64,000 nt of DNA from Entoloma clypeatum (lineage: Eukaryota > Basidiomycota > Agaricomycetes > Agaricales > Entolomataceae). The notes beneath the pieces are model-generated. The model saw only the letters and a program-made list of their open reading frames with translations, was not told where the DNA came from and did no database searches. Position numbers and translations under genes: made by a program. Within the stretch, counting starts at the first letter, position 1. The number at the start of each line of letters is the position of its first letter. Positions 33,311 through 46,118 of the stretch are shown piece after piece. The stretch covers positions 3,286,001 to 3,350,000 of the forward strand of contig OY751486.1 of the NCBI GenBank assembly GCA_963565915.1. Reading direction: 5' to 3'.

Positions 33311-34214
33311 TCATACGTCGGCGGCAGCCCGGTAGTCCTCCATCTCCTTGTCGAGCTGGTCCTTCGTCACACGTGCGAACACTACAACCCGTTTCTGAAC
33401 CCGCTTTGGGCCTTTCTTGTAGCGCCGTTTTGGCGCTAGAGGGGCGGCGACGACGGGCGCGGGTGCTGGCTGGGTTGGGCTGCGGGGCTGCTGTGGTGGT
33501 TTTCTGTGATTCAAATCATCGGGAGTTTGTACCAATTCCACAGGTCAGCAACGGGAGGAGACGTACATCTGCGGGGCGGTCGTGGTTTTCAAGGCTGGAG
33601 CGCCGAATGCAATTGGTGGCGGGTTCGACACGGGCGCACCCAGCCGCGCGAGAAGCGACACTGGCTGCGGGGGCTGGTTCGCTTGGTTCTCATCCACGAT
33701 GATCTCAATCTTCAGCGGGCGTCCTGCGGGGAATATTCAATGTTCAGTTAGTTGGCCCCGGATAAAGAACAAGGGATAAACGGACGTCCGTCAACGATCT
33801 TCCCGTCGTACTTGCTCCGCGCGAGAGCCGCGTCCCCGGGGCGCGTGAACGCCACCACCGCCATGCCCTTCGACCGCCCCTGCGAGTTGTAGATCAAGAA
33901 GCACTCTTTGAGCGGGCCGACGGTCTTCCTGAAGAGTTCCTGGCATCACGGAGGGGTTTTCGAGACTTTTGAGTCCTTTTTTGGCAGGGGTATCGACGAG
34001 GGACCCTCACCTCGACCTCTTTGTCGTCGACGTCCAGCGGGAGCCGGCTCAGGAAGATCTTGCTGCCCTGCTCCTGAGTCCTGCCTTTCCCGGCACTGTT
34101 TGGTGTTGGGGCGCCGTTGGACGCCTTCCATGCGGGTGCGACGCGGCCGGCTTGGTTACCCAAGAGCTGGCGCTTGTGTCCTAGATAATTGTTGAGCCGT
34201 TGACCGGCGGTCAT
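33311..34214 (-). CDS. Yra1/ALYREF-type mRNA export factor, assembly copy
   Basis: I saw no difference from 28306-29209 in exons or introns. The absence of divergence even in introns, and the position directly after the gap, argue for an artefact. Confidence 0.8.
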
Positions 34215-35155
34215 CTCGTTTTAGAAAGGGAGGTCAGTGAGGAACGAGGCAGTGAGAGTAATGGAGGGAGAAGGCATTGGTAAACAGCTGTCAACAACAG
34301 AGAGGAGGCTTTCCCTCTTGTTGTACGTCTCCATCTTCATGCCGCCCCTCTGGACATGCCCCCGCGCACAGCCGACGGATATCTGGTTACAAGCGAACAA
34401 CGGTTCACCCTGGGAGCCAATCGCACACACGGAGATACACGCAGCCGGGACGCCTTGATATCCTCAAAGCCAGCCGCGTCTGTCCCCCATGGGTCCCAAG
34501 AAGACTTTCAGGAGGATGATCTCGTATTCGTGAATCGACCTCGATAGGAAATCTCCCCTGGGTGGCCTCTGTTCCCGGTCCCCTGTTTGATCTGCACAGA
34601 AGGCTGACTGGTAATTGTCGAGAAACGGCATTCATTCCCAAGAAGGCTGGTGAGTGAGATTGAACTGTTACCTCACATTCCTAATTCATTTTGTTCCTCA
34701 AGGTCACAGGGTTCTTGGTCGCCCTCATCTTCTACTCTAGCGGGAACTTCGTCTTTTTTTTCTTCGATCAGGCGTAATGGTTAAGGAATGAGAATCGGAT
34801 CATTCGGCCTTATCATAGATCAAGTACCCATATTCCCAACGTCCAGTCTTCCTCCGCCATATTCTCACCTGGTCTTGACGATGAAACGCAACAAGACGTG
34901 ACGCAATCTGCCGAAAAGTCATAGGGTCTGTACTTCGGTTACGAGTTTATCAAGCGCACCACAATATGCAAACCTGAGGAGATGGACTTCGTCACTGTGC
35001 GCATCTTCATTTTCCTTAGGCCTTGCAAATTTTGACTGATTGCTCGACAGGGAATTCCTTCTTATGAAGAGACTGAGTCCCCCGAAGAGCCACCCAAGAA
35101 TCCCGGCGAACGTGTCGCGAACTGGCTCTTCCAATTACGATGTAATTCCAGCATA

Positions 35156-36305
35156 CTAGCATGAGACATTTTGCTGCTTTGTGTTTGCGCATGTTCCTCC
35201 AAGGTTGGAATATTGCCTCCACTGGGCCACTTCTTCCTAGGTTACAAAGTTATTATCATGTATGTGGTCTTAGTTTATATCATGATTCAAGAATCTGATT
35301 TCAGGTAGGATTATCACTTATATGTTATGCTTCATGTCGACTTGTTTTGCACATACCCATCTCAGCGCTCTCGGCTTCAAAGAAAATGATAAACTTGAAA
35401 CTTTGACAGCGATTAACCGTCGCATCAGTGTGGTTGGATGGAGAGGTTGGATCCGGAAAGTTAGGTGATAACTGTGGAATAGTATTGACGAGATAGCCTG
35501 TCGGCCCATTCCTCTCCAGGTGCCGTCTGTGAATCAGCAGCCTACATTATTAAACAATAGCACCGCCATTCGCGATTATGTTGTTCCCTTGCCGGCTTTG
35601 GCATGTCGTTGCAAGTACGTGGTCACCAGGATAAACCATCGCTCATGTTTCATATCACCTTAGGACGCCCAAGCCCATTACATGGGCAGCCTAAAAGAAC
35701 ATGTGTCAACGATTTCTAAACGCCCCAACACTGAATGACTAAGAAGCTCAGAAAAACCCCCTCAGGTGGTCCCGCCCTTCGTCGCAACCTGTTGTTCAAG
35801 AGCTCCCCGATAGAGCTTTCACTTCCATCTCTGTAGGGATGTCCCTTAACAGGTTCATTGTCACCTTTCTTTTCCAACTCAGACGTCTCGATGGTAAGAC
35901 TCGTCTTCTTTCCAGTGCATCTTCTCTTCTCTTCTTCTCATATAGCACTTCTTGCAAAGACAGGACAAGTTCCGGACGACGAGGCTATTCATCGGCGTGC
36001 TCCTCGGCCCATCCTCATGTCACATGACTTGCAGGTTCTTCCCCGACCGCTCATCGCCGTCTGCATGGGATGGATCGTCCATGGGTGTGGTGGGCGCTGC
36101 TGTCTTTCCGTTTGTAACCGGGCTCTTGGTGCAAAAGTTTGAAATCTTGGCGCCGCACTGGCCCTTGTGAGCCGCCCCCCTTCCCCCAAAGTTCTATGTC
36201 GGACGGCACTTTCTGATTATATCTTAAGGATGGTTGCGATGATGGTGGAGCTGAAGCCTGATAGTGGTTTGGACTTTAGTGCCGAAGGATACCCTGTGCG
36301 TTGAT
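35156..36305 (+). pseudogene. Bsc6-like MFS pseudogene, assembly copy
   Basis: The same broken exons as 30151-31300, with the same stops. Confidence 0.8.
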
Positions 36306-37005
36306 GAAGATTTAGAATGGGTGGTACTGAAAGATCATAATCAATCAATCCAACCCTGATACGTACGACCGAGGCACATTTCCTGCCAGTGATTGCCGCC
36401 TGGACCGCACCTTTGAATTGTTTCTTTGCACCTGTGTGTAATCAGCGACATGACTGAATTGACTCTAATCGACGCCCAAGCGAAAGATCATGACAAGGGC
36501 AGCTCCTTGCGAAGGCAGATCCTCTGCCATTCGGTTTGAAGAGTCTCAATCACGATTCACTGGCAACTACTCTGTCACATTCGGGCGAATCGGAGTCTCG
36601 GAAGGAGCCTGAGTGTCGGTGCGGTGGCTCTTCAGCCTCAGTTTCCTAATATTCCTGAAAGGACTGACAGCTTGTGCAACCGAAATGCAGGTTCCTCGCA
36701 AGTATATGTAATAGAATCGCCACCCAGAAAACTCTTATCTTTGGGATATTCTCCCAGAGAACGCCATCGCTTACTATTGGTGGCAATTGCGCATGCAATC
36801 GTGAGTACTTAATATCATCTACATACATAGTGGTGCCTCACCCCATAACAATAAACACCACTCAAGGCGCAGCTGTAGGGTCTTGTTCAATTGCCAGGCC
36901 CGACAGTCACCCAAACCAATGGAAACCATTCAAAAACCTGGAAGATAAATACATGTCGACGGATCCATCCCCCACCTACTTATCCCACTGGCATACTCCT
37001 CCTTC

Positions 37006-38899
37006 ATGTCCAGCATTCCGCCACTACATTCGCCAGCGCCCATATTTTCTAGGAAGATATTTGCTGATCTCAATCTCAGCAGTCACGCTAGAGTCGGTGC
37101 TGGAGCGGTAGACCTTGAACTCTGTGGATTTCGGCCCGTTTCAACCCATGCATCTGAGCGATCTGTCGAGGGTGCCCTTTCGAAATTATCCAACGCTGGG
37201 TTGACCACCGAAGATGCCGCACTGGTAAAGCTCCGTCATGCCTCAGAAACTCTTACGATTAGATCTTCATGGTGATCAGGAACAAAACAATGCGATATGG
37301 TTTCCCGAAGACCCAAAGAAATTCCGCCGCATTGGCATGATCCATTTTGCGGCTCTCTGCTGGTCTATCTTTCTTCTGGGATGGAATGACGGTTCTACTG
37401 GGCCGCTCCTTCCCAAGTTTCAAAGTTATTATCACGTATGCGCTTGGGAGGCTTCCTGTGTTTATCATGAGCTCACGATATCCGGTGTAGGTGGGGTTCT
37501 CAGTCGTTTCATTGTATTTTGTTTCGCATTGTGTGGTGCGTCCCGGGCCAGACTCACCTTTCGATTCTGACGAGCTTGTGCTCTTCAATAGGGATTCGTC
37601 ATTGCTTCGGGATTGAATGTCTGGTTAGATGAAAGGATTGGATTTGGAAAGGTATGCTAAGAACCCCCTTCACATTTCGCATTCCATCTTACCAGAAATG
37701 CGCAAGATCGTCGTGTTAGGTGTGTTTCAATCATCCTTGGAAAACTTGCGAACCCTCGTTCATAAGCAAGGACTTGAACAGGTGCCATATGTCAGCTAGC
37801 AGCCTATGTGATTCAAGCACCAGCACCTCCATTTATGGTAATGGTGTTCGCCAACGCACTCACGGGCTTTGGCATGTCTTTGCAAGTACGTGGCCACAGT
37901 AAATTTCGCCGTTGTTGACATGCAGATCGTTGTCTCTTAGAATATCCAAGCCAATGGGTTTGTAGGCAGCCTAAAGCAACATATGTCAACGAAGCTCGGT
38001 ATCATGCATGGATTATACGGTACCCTTCCAATGTCCCAATACCAAATAAATATCAAGGAACTTACGAAACTGTGTACTGTCAATTACATAGGTCTTGGTG
38101 CCTTCACTTCGCCGTTCGTCGCAACCCACTTTTCCAGTGCCGGCCGATGGAGCTTCCACTATTTCATTTCGACAGGAATGGCTGTCCTCAATACGTTCAT
38201 TCTCATCTTTGTCTTTCGGTTTGAGCGCCTCGACGGTGAGGCTCATTCCCTCTCCAAGAGGATAGCTTTCCTGACCATAAAATAGTCCTCCTTTCCGCTG
38301 CTGGACAAGCTCCGGATGAGCAGGCTAGCACCACCAAGGAGAACAAATATCGCCAGATCGTTGGATTGAAGACGGTGCATTTTTTGGCGATATTCGCGTT
38401 GATCTACGTTGGGGTCGAAGTTACGCTTGGTGGTATGTTATGCTTATACTGGTAATCACAATGAGAAACCGACCGTTCACAGGATGGATCGTGACATACG
38501 TTATCCATGAACGTGGCGGTGGGCAGAGCGCGGGGTATATTTCTTCGGGCTTTTGGGGAGGTGAGGGCTTTATTCTACTTTCGAATGCGTCCAGGATAAC
38601 GCTGTCCTGGAAAGGCCTCACACTTGGGCGGATCGGGTTGATGTGGTTCAACCAGCTTGTGAGTCCTGATGATCATGATCTCTGGCTTTCTTCATAGCAC
38701 AACGTTTTCGATTCCCAGTTTGGGGAGCATCGCGTCATATACCTCTACGCATTCATCACAATCGGGTACATAAAAAGACTTTTTGGACGCGTGGACGAAT
38801 GCTCAATTGTGATTTCTTACCCTTCAGACTAGAGCTCACGATTTGGTTTGTACCATCCATCATCGGAAACGCTGTCGCAGTATGTAGCCTGCGCTCTCC

Positions 38900-38931
<32 letters not shown>

Positions 38932-39314
38932 AAAAAACACTCCAAGCTGATCACCTCCCCAGGTCTCTTTCATTGGCCTGGTCCTCGGCCCAATGTTCCC
39001 GATCCTCATGTCACATTCCTCAAGAACCCTTCCACGGTGGCTCGTCACCGTCTGCATAGGATGGATCACAGGCGTAGGCATGACGGGCGCCGCCGCCTTG
39101 CCGTTCATAACGGGGGTTTTGGCGCAGAAGTTTGGCATCGGGGCATTGCAGCCTTGGTGAGCCATCCCTTTCCCTGAATATCAACAGCATGGGAATTTTA
39201 TTTTTATTTTTATTTTTATTTTGAAAATGCCTCCTTTGTAGGCTGGTGTCGATGATGAGTCTAATGGTAGTAATTTGGGCATTTGTGCCGAAACCTATTC
39301 GGCGTGTGGATTGA
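37006..39314 (+). CDS. MFS transporter, Bsc6-like (15 exons)
   Basis: Exons: 37006-37224, 37280-37435, 37491-37535, 37592-37651, 37707-37719, 37782-37885, 37941-38019, 38092-38235, 38310-38432, 38483-38560, 38615-38658, 38719-38765, 38829-38880, 38963-39156, 39242-39314; 476 residues, phases close. The first helix holds IFLLGWNDGSTGPLLPKFQSYYH. Sizes of the 60, 13, 104, 79, 144, 78, 44, 47 and 73 nt exons equal those of 15574-17666, and 52+194 equals its 246-nt exon, so the two genes share one ancestor and differ by three introns and one shorter cytosolic loop exon. The extra intron 38881-38962 carries a C20 A16 run. A polar N-terminal tail of about 90 residues precedes the first helix. Substrate unknown. 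Confidence 0.92.
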
Positions 39315-39814
39315 TTTGTGACTCGGACATGGGTGGAGCAGGTCATTGGCGGGCGTAGTGACACCAGATTTTTTTTTCCCACTATTAAAATCATACTTTT
39401 GGCAGGCGGCCGATACATACATCCAGCCTGTCCCCCCGGCCTCGTGCTACCTACAGTGAGTGGCGGCGGGGTGAGGTCGAGTACACTGTCGGCATCTCCC
39501 ACTGGTCATATTCACCGAACATCAGTCCGCAGACTCACCGCCCTCGCGCCCGCCGACGCCGTGGCGTCCAAGGCCCGCCTTCCAGTACACATTGCCAGCA
39601 TCAACCAAGGGCGAGTGAAAATCAAGAGACACCCTGGTGGAGAAAGTTGTCGATAACCTTTTATTAGAAAATTCCTAATAAACAGGATCCTGCTTATGTT
39701 GCGTTTCGTCTTGATCAACTTCATTGCCAAGACCAGGCGGCACGCTATAAGTACATATGTAAAACTCGTAAGCCAATATCGATCATATCATATCACTCAG
39801 CTCCAGAATATGGC
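39315..39814. other. Intergenic
   Basis: No gene. Contains short T-rich tracts only. Confidence 0.5.
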
Positions 39815-40370
39815 TCATGCTTCTTCGACATAAAAGGAATTATCAACCCCAATCTTGACCTGACTTTCATCGCTCACGACCAGCCCCAGAGCCCTCGAAT
39901 TCCCACCTCGAGAGATGACCGTGAACTTATTTCCGCTCACGAGATCCACCGTGCTGGATCCTGTGACCATTATTCCGACTACAGAGCCTTCACAGAGGAA
40001 GTTTTGATCAGCAGCAAGATGAAGGTTGAAGGAACATTGGAATACATGCCTCCCGTCGCTGTTGAACCTCGTTATGATGAGTGCCATGGACCTTGGTACT
40101 GTTTTGGCTTACTTACGAGAAGCTGGTATGTTGTAGGTATTGTGGTCTCTACCGACATCGATGAAAGTGCTGTGGCTGGCATCCACTTTCTTTGCCATCC
40201 AGCATTGCGGATGGAAGGGCACCATGAAGGGAAGAACGTCAACTTGTTGGAGTAGACGACGTGCGTTGTTCTGTGTTTTACTTACCTTGTTCTGAGTAGT
40301 CATAGCTATAGAGAGAACGGGCGCTGAGAGCAAGAACCAGAGATATCCAAGTGTAAGTTTTGACAGGCAT
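39815..40370 (-). CDS. Small protein with possible signal peptide, unknown
   Basis: Three exons on minus: 40286-40370, 40113-40242, 39815-40067; 155 residues with closing phases. The first 20 residues (MPVKTYTWISLVLALSARSL) look like a signal peptide or anchor. The rest is beta-prone, with WMAKKVDASHSTFIDVGRDH and GSVVGIMVTGSSTVDLVSGN, and no recognisable catalytic motif. The first intron would be 43 nt, shorter than usual here, which weakens the model. It might be a secreted fungal protein of unknown role. Confidence 0.6.
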
Positions 40371-40871
40371 GCGGGGACAGTCGTGTCAGTGACTTACGGT
40401 CGTGATGGGGTGTTTTGGTGAACGTTCCAGTTGGTGCTGACAATACTTTGAGTATGGGCGCAATCGATGGAATGTGGATTGCGTAACTTGTAAGGCTGTT
40501 CAGTCCAGTGATCATAGGATGACCATCTTTGGGCATAGCATCAAATATACGATGTCCACTGCGTCCCCATTCTGACACACTTGAAGTTGAGATCGGCCAT
40601 TGAAGTCGGTTTTGAATCTATTGAGAATTCAGTTCAAGACAATGCAGCTGAGATGTGACCTGCACAACTCTTTTTCCTCGAAGGCAAACACGACCCTGAG
40701 GACAAGGTTCGTGTGGCTCTCTTTGTGTTACTCCATGCCGACTCGGACGTTCCAAACTTGTGCACTGGACACCAATAGTATAGCCTGAGCCTTGAGGTGA
40801 AACGAGAAGAACTGTTCCTCGCCTCGTTTACGTCCAAACTTCCCTCAGAACATGCCTTCTCCGCCTCAGGC
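40371..40871. other. Intergenic; upstream of the MFS cluster
   Basis: Nothing recognised beyond the 5' region of the next gene. Confidence 0.5.
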
Positions 40872-42821
40872 ATGGACCCTAACGAGGCATCCGACGAGGA
40901 CGCTGCTCTACTCTTCCATTGCGAGCCTGGACCAAGTCGACCTCAGCGGAAACCCAACCTTCTGCCGTGGCCTCAGCTTTCGGTCGTGTTGTTCGTAAAG
41001 GTCTGCGATGCGCTGGCGACACAGTCAATACAGCCGTACATCAACCAGGTGAGAACAACCACCGGCAGCGAGATATGAAAAACGTGGATGTTTTTGGGTC
41101 GTTGAACGTCGTTCTCAAAGCGTGTTGCCGAGCTGGATATCATCGGCGGAGACAAGCGCAAGGTGGGGTATTACGTTGGACTGATCGTGAGTACTGAGTT
41201 GCTGGCGGTGCCACACATTCATCCATGTAAACTTGATCATGATTGACACACCTAGTAGAAATCTTTCTACTATGTGGCAGTTGGAATGACGGTGCTTCAT
41301 TGGAACCGACTCTCGGATCGCCTGGGGCGAAAACCCGTCTTGTTGATGGGTATGTGTGGGTCGGTCGCATCCATGTTGTGCTTTGGGCTTTCTCGTACTT
41401 TCTGGGGCTTGGTCGCGAGGTGAGCGATGGAAGAGCCTTGACTTATGTCCCTATCACTTACGCGACCGCCTAGCCGATCTCTTTGGGGGCTCTCGGACGG
41501 AAATGTTGGTAAGTTCGCCAGCTCATTGAGGTGCATATCTCATTAGCTTCATCTGTCTAGGCATGATAAAGAGTGTTGTTGGGGAAATCACGGACTCAAC
41601 GAATCGGGCTCGAGGCTTTGGGTTGATATTTGTCTTTTGGGCAGTGGGCGGAAGTATAGGGTAAGGTCGTCATCTCTGCTCCTTCCTTGCCTCCAAATAA
41701 CGAAAGTAAACATTAGCCCGTTGATTGGAGGAACTCTTGCAAAACCAAGCGCTCGCTTCCCCGACCTTTTTGGTGGTCCATTTTGGATACAATATCCTTA
41801 CTTTCTTCCCTGCCTTGCTGTGTCGATTATCATAACGATATCACTCCTCGTGACGCTCTTCTTCTTCAAGGAGGTCGGGCCTTGGTAGGAAGCCCTGGGA
41901 CCCAGCTAGGACTGCTTGAGGGGCAACCTTTGGGTGGACTTGGCCAGGATCTGGTGGTAATTATTTCCTTCTAGTAATAGTTCAATCTCGTTGCAGACTC
42001 CAACGAAAACATCGCGCCGCCGTCCAGTCGAAGTTTCAGAAGGAATTCCATTGGTGTCTTCCCAATTGAATAGACCACTTTCCCTGCGACAACTTCTCAC
42101 ATACCCCGTCGTCGTATCTATCGCAAACTTCGTATACCTGGAATTCTTGTCTGCTTGCCATTCTTCCCTTGTGCCCTTATTCTTTGCCATGTCTATCGAC
42201 ATAGGTGGCTTGGGGTTCGATCCAGCTCGTATAGGATACATATTGGGCGCCAATCGAGCATTCACTGCCATATTCATGGCCACCGGCTTCCCCAGAATCG
42301 TCCGACGCCTCGGGGAACGACGAGCATACATCCTCGCAGTGTCCAGCATCCTCGTGCTTTGGATTCTCTTCCCGGTCATCAACCTGTGTGCGCGGCGATT
42401 CGGAATCTCGACAAGTGTCTGGGCCGGCATCGTTGTCTGGGGATTCCCGACGGCATTTATGGATATGGCTTATGGTTATTAGGTCTCTTCTTTCGCAATC
42501 AAGGCGAACTGACAACATTTTTTTTTCTGTTAACCAAGGTTGCATCTTCGTGTTCATCACCGCGGCAGCACCTAACAAGCGTTCTCTCGGAGCGACCAAT
42601 GGACTTCACAGACCATGGTGTCGATAGCGCGGACCATAGCCCCTGCTCTGGCGACCTCTCTGTTTTCTTTCTCTGTGGAACGCGACCTCCTTGGGGGCTA
42701 TGCGGTATATGCGCTCTTCTTTTTCCTTTCATGCTTTGCAGTGCTACTGGCATTGAGATTGCCTCATGAAGTACTCCCCGCATGGGAGGCAGAAGAGGAA
42801 AGGCCACGGTATGAGGACTAG
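40872..42821 (+). pseudogene. ZIFL-like MFS transporter copy 1, one frameshift
   Basis: Starts MDPNEASDEDAALLFHCE. Exon 1 is 40872-41048, exon 2 41121-41186, exon 3 from 41259. Membrane motifs are LPWPQLSVVLFVKVCDALATQSIQPYI, SDRLGRKPVLLMG, GEITDSTNRARGFGL, PLIGGTLAKPSARFPDLF and, in the second half, IGGLGFDPARIGYILG and GERRAYILAVSSILVLW. This is the DHA1-type branch that includes plant ZIFL proteins. In the last exon the copies have GGTCTTTC..., whereas 42601-42607 reads GGACTTC, one T short. The frame is lost there and resumes at 42615 (MVSIARTIAPALATSLF). Everything else is splice-competent, so either this is a young pseudogene or a base was missed in sequencing. Confidence 0.85.
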
Positions 42822-43429
42822 CCACGTAGTTCAAGTTCTTGCCTTTGTTAACTTGAACCAAGAGAGGCTGCCGACTGAGATGATGGTCTTCAATTTGCAT
42901 GCCAATACAACTGACTCAAGTCGTATTAAGCCCAACTCACGCTTTCTCCTTATGGCGTTGTAAGTAGCGAACGATGATCGCTCAACCTATCAACCCGTCC
43001 CCGCCAAGTGCTCCAAAAAGCCCGGACCAAGTATTATGTTCCTTGGACTCTGGGTCGTATGCATTGTGTTGAGATCACTTGACAAATTGTAGTAAGTGCT
43101 CGAATTTTCCGATGTATGTATCTAGAGAGAGTCTGCTCTATGTCCTATAATGAGTGTGTTCCGAGAGAGGAAAGAAGAATCCGAGTCACGCGTGACGCGC
43201 AAGATCGATCAGATCACGACATTGCCAAACTTCGATAAAATCGAATCCAAATGCAGCGCTGTCCAACTCCTTACTTCATGTTTTTCCCCACTCGGAAAAT
43301 CAAATATTTCAATAGTGACTCGTGCGTGCAATATAAAGATACATGGGCTCAGGCTGCCCTTCTTTTTTGCCCTCCCGCGGCGACTAGTGCCTCAACCTCG
43401 CCTCACAACTTTCCTTCTTGACCTCTGAC
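42822..43429. other. Intergenic
   Basis: 3' region of copy 1 (with CTGAGATGATGGTCTTCAATTTG, repeated near 47633) and 5' region of copy 2. No gene. Confidence 0.5.
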
Positions 43430-45263
43430 ATGGACCCCAACGACGCGCCAGACGAAAACACTCCTTTGATACTCCAGTCCGAATGCCATTTTGCCCCGCC
43501 AGAATGGAAACCCAACCCTTTGCCATGGCCTCAGCTTTCGGTTGTGTTGTTCGTGAATGTCTGCGATTCGTTGGCGGCACAATCGATACAGCCGTACATC
43601 GCCCAGGTGAGGGCATAATTCCGGTGGAGAGAGAGACATCATTGAAATGTCCTCCCCCAGCGGATCGGAGAGCTGGACGTCATCAGGGGAGACGAAGGCA
43701 AAGTGGGATACTATGTTGGATTGATGGTCAGTTATGTGGCCTTGACAGGTTGACTGTTTGCTCATTGACGACATTGACTGTTATGCCAGGGATCCCTATA
43801 CTACGTCGCAGTGGCAATGACGGTGCTCCATTGGAATCGGCTGTCAGATCGCGTCGGTAGAAAGCCCGTGCTGTTACTGGGTATGGCTGGCTCGATGACA
43901 TCGATGTTGTGTTTTGGGCTTTCTCGTACATTTTGGGGCTTGGTTATGAGGTGGGCAATTGACAGTCCACCTCAATGTTAAGCTGTTTAATTCATATGGA
44001 CATGGACACCTAGTCGATTACTTTGGGGGTTATTGGATGGGAACATCGGTAAGTTCTTCAGTTCATCGGAGTCGGCGCGTCGGGCCTATAAGCCTCATAT
44101 AGGTGTGGCAAAAAGTATTGTAGGGGAAATAACGGACTCGACGAATCGGGCCCGAGGGTTTGGCTTGTCACTCGTAACATGGGCAATTGGTGGAAGTATT
44201 GGGTAAGCTTGTCATCTTGGTTCCTTGTCCGCAGCCAGGTAACATCAGAACATATACCAGCCCATTGATAGGCGGAACTCTTGCAAAACCAAATGATCGC
44301 TTCCCCTCCCTCTTCGATGGTCAATTCTGGAAAGAATACCCTTATTTTCTTCCCTGCCTTGCTGTGTCAATCATCATATTGTCATCGTTCCTTACGACAC
44401 TTTTCTTCTTCAAAGAAGTACGTCGACCTGCGTCCTCCCCATTTCAAATACTTCATCCAATGCTTTCTCTCAGAGTGCAGGGAGAATATCACGTCCAGGT
44501 CAAATCTCAGGACAAGCCCCGTTTGTGCCTTTCCAAGACAAACCTCTTCCACTCCGGCAAATTCTCACATCGCCTGTTATCTTGTCTATAGCGAACTCCG
44601 CTTCGCTCGAATTACTGAGCACATGCCATTCCGCAATTGTACCCTTATTCTTCGCGATGCCCGTCGAAATAGGTGGTTTGGGCTTCGCCCCGGCTCGTAT
44701 AGGTTACATATTGGGTGCTTATCGCGCTTTCGCTGCTTTTTTTGTGGCCACTGGCTTCCCCACGACTGTCTATTACCTAGGGGAACGACGAGCATACATC
44801 ATTGCGGTATCCAGCTTCCTAGTGCTTTGGGTTCTCTTTCCGACCATCAATCTATGCGCTCGGCAGTTCGGGATCTCAACCGGTGTCTGGACGGGTGTTA
44901 TTGTGCTCGCTTTTCCGACGGCTTTCATAGACATGGCTTTCGGTTCTTGGTTCCTTTTTTTAAACACCATAATTATCTAACGAAATCTTTTTTATCCTCA
45001 TTCAAGCGTGCATCATCATATTTATAACTGCGGCGGCACCGAACAAGCGTTCGCTGGGAGCGACAAACGGTCTTTCACACACGCTGAGATCGATGGCGCG
45101 CATAATAGCTCCTGCATTTTTCCCTATCCGTGGAGAGGAACATCCTTGGAGGGTATGCGGTGTATGTCGTCCTTTTCACTCTTTCATGCCTTGTAGTGCT
45201 ATTGGCACTGAAGTTACCCGATCAAGTACGCCCCGTGTGGGAGGCAGAAGGCCCCCTTCATGA
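43430..45263 (+). pseudogene. ZIFL-like MFS transporter copy 2, 14-bp deletion in last exon
   Basis: Starts MDPNDAPDENTPLILQSE; exon 1 is 43430-43606. All middle exons are present with GT-AG borders: SDRVGRKPVLLLGMAGSM, GNIGVAKSIVGEITDSTN, PLIGGTLAKPNDRFPSLFDG, IGGLGFAPARIGYILGAYR. In the last exon, at about 45113-45120, the sequence GCTCCTGCATTTTTCCCTATCC lacks 14 bases found in copies 3 and 5 (the part for ALATALF). The frame then shifts and ends at 45261-45263, losing the last helix. Its downstream flank matches that of copy 3, so copies 2 and 3 came from one tandem duplication. Confidence 0.85.
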
Positions 45264-46118
45264 AGGCTGAAAGAGGCAGGCTGCTTTAGGAGGCAGTCAT
45301 GGATTTGACCAGTAGAGCGGGGGCTGACGCGCTGACGACTGGATTGATAATATGTCCAATTGCATGATCAATCGATCAAGACTTGTTTTTTGTCCATTCT
45401 GCTGGGTTTCCGACCTGAAACCCGGGGTACATCATGCCGTGATGACGAGGGCCTTTCTTCCCCTTCCCCGTTGCACACAATTCCGGAGCACCTTCACTTC
45501 GGCCGGTGGGCTTTCCGTGATGTGTGTGGTCAGAGGAGAAAGCAAGAATGACCAACTTTCTGATTTGAAAGAAGGAGAGGCTGTCGGGGAGAAATTGGAG
45601 GCGTGGAGTCCAGATCTAATCGTGTCAAGAAAGCAGGATCGCATTGACATGGGAATAGTTATCCCCATATTACTTGTCAAACCTAACAGGAATTCTTCAT
45701 CGCCTCGGTGATGAATATGTGGTTAGATGGACAGAATGGATTCGGAAAGAGCGATTGAATGTGACCATGCGAGGTGACGGTAAAACAGATATGACAAAAC
45801 TGTCAGATGGCGTTGATATAGAACACGCGCAAAATAGACGCACCTAGCCACTGCCACCTTGTCGGCCTCTCGAGTTTCCCAAGATTTGAGCCAAGCGTGA
45901 ATGTGGTAGAGGTGGCAAGCGCGCATCAGCCCGACGCCCGACGGGCCACGGGTACAGCTATAGTTCGTTCGCGCCTCGCTTACAGGCAGGCTTCAAGCTT
46001 CACGAGCTCAAGATGTTCATCCTAAACAATGATTCGAGGTTGCGTTATTTCAATTGCGCCCGTGTGAGGTCATACTAAGAGATGCCTGTTGAGTCGGGAC
46101 TCGGAGAAGCTGGACATT
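45264..46118. other. Intergenic, with duplicated flank and a relic exon
   Basis: 45340-45670 resembles 50030-50400 behind copy 3. A relic MFS exon lies at 45690-45749. No complete gene is visible. Confidence 0.5.
45690..45749 (+). pseudogene. Orphan exon of a Bsc6-like MFS gene
   Basis: The 60 nt after an AG acceptor encode EFFIASVMNMWLDGQNGFGK. This matches exon 4 of 37006-39314 (GFVIASGLNVWLDERIGFGK) in exact length. The donor site after it is lost (AAAGAGCG) and no neighbouring exon was found. Confidence 0.7.

Larger units (their letters stand above)
33187..37990. repeat. Second copy of the 4.8-kb segment
   Basis: See 28182-32986; offset 5005, reducing to 5004 after the one-base difference near 32880. 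It continues into unique sequence at 37991. Confidence 0.95.
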
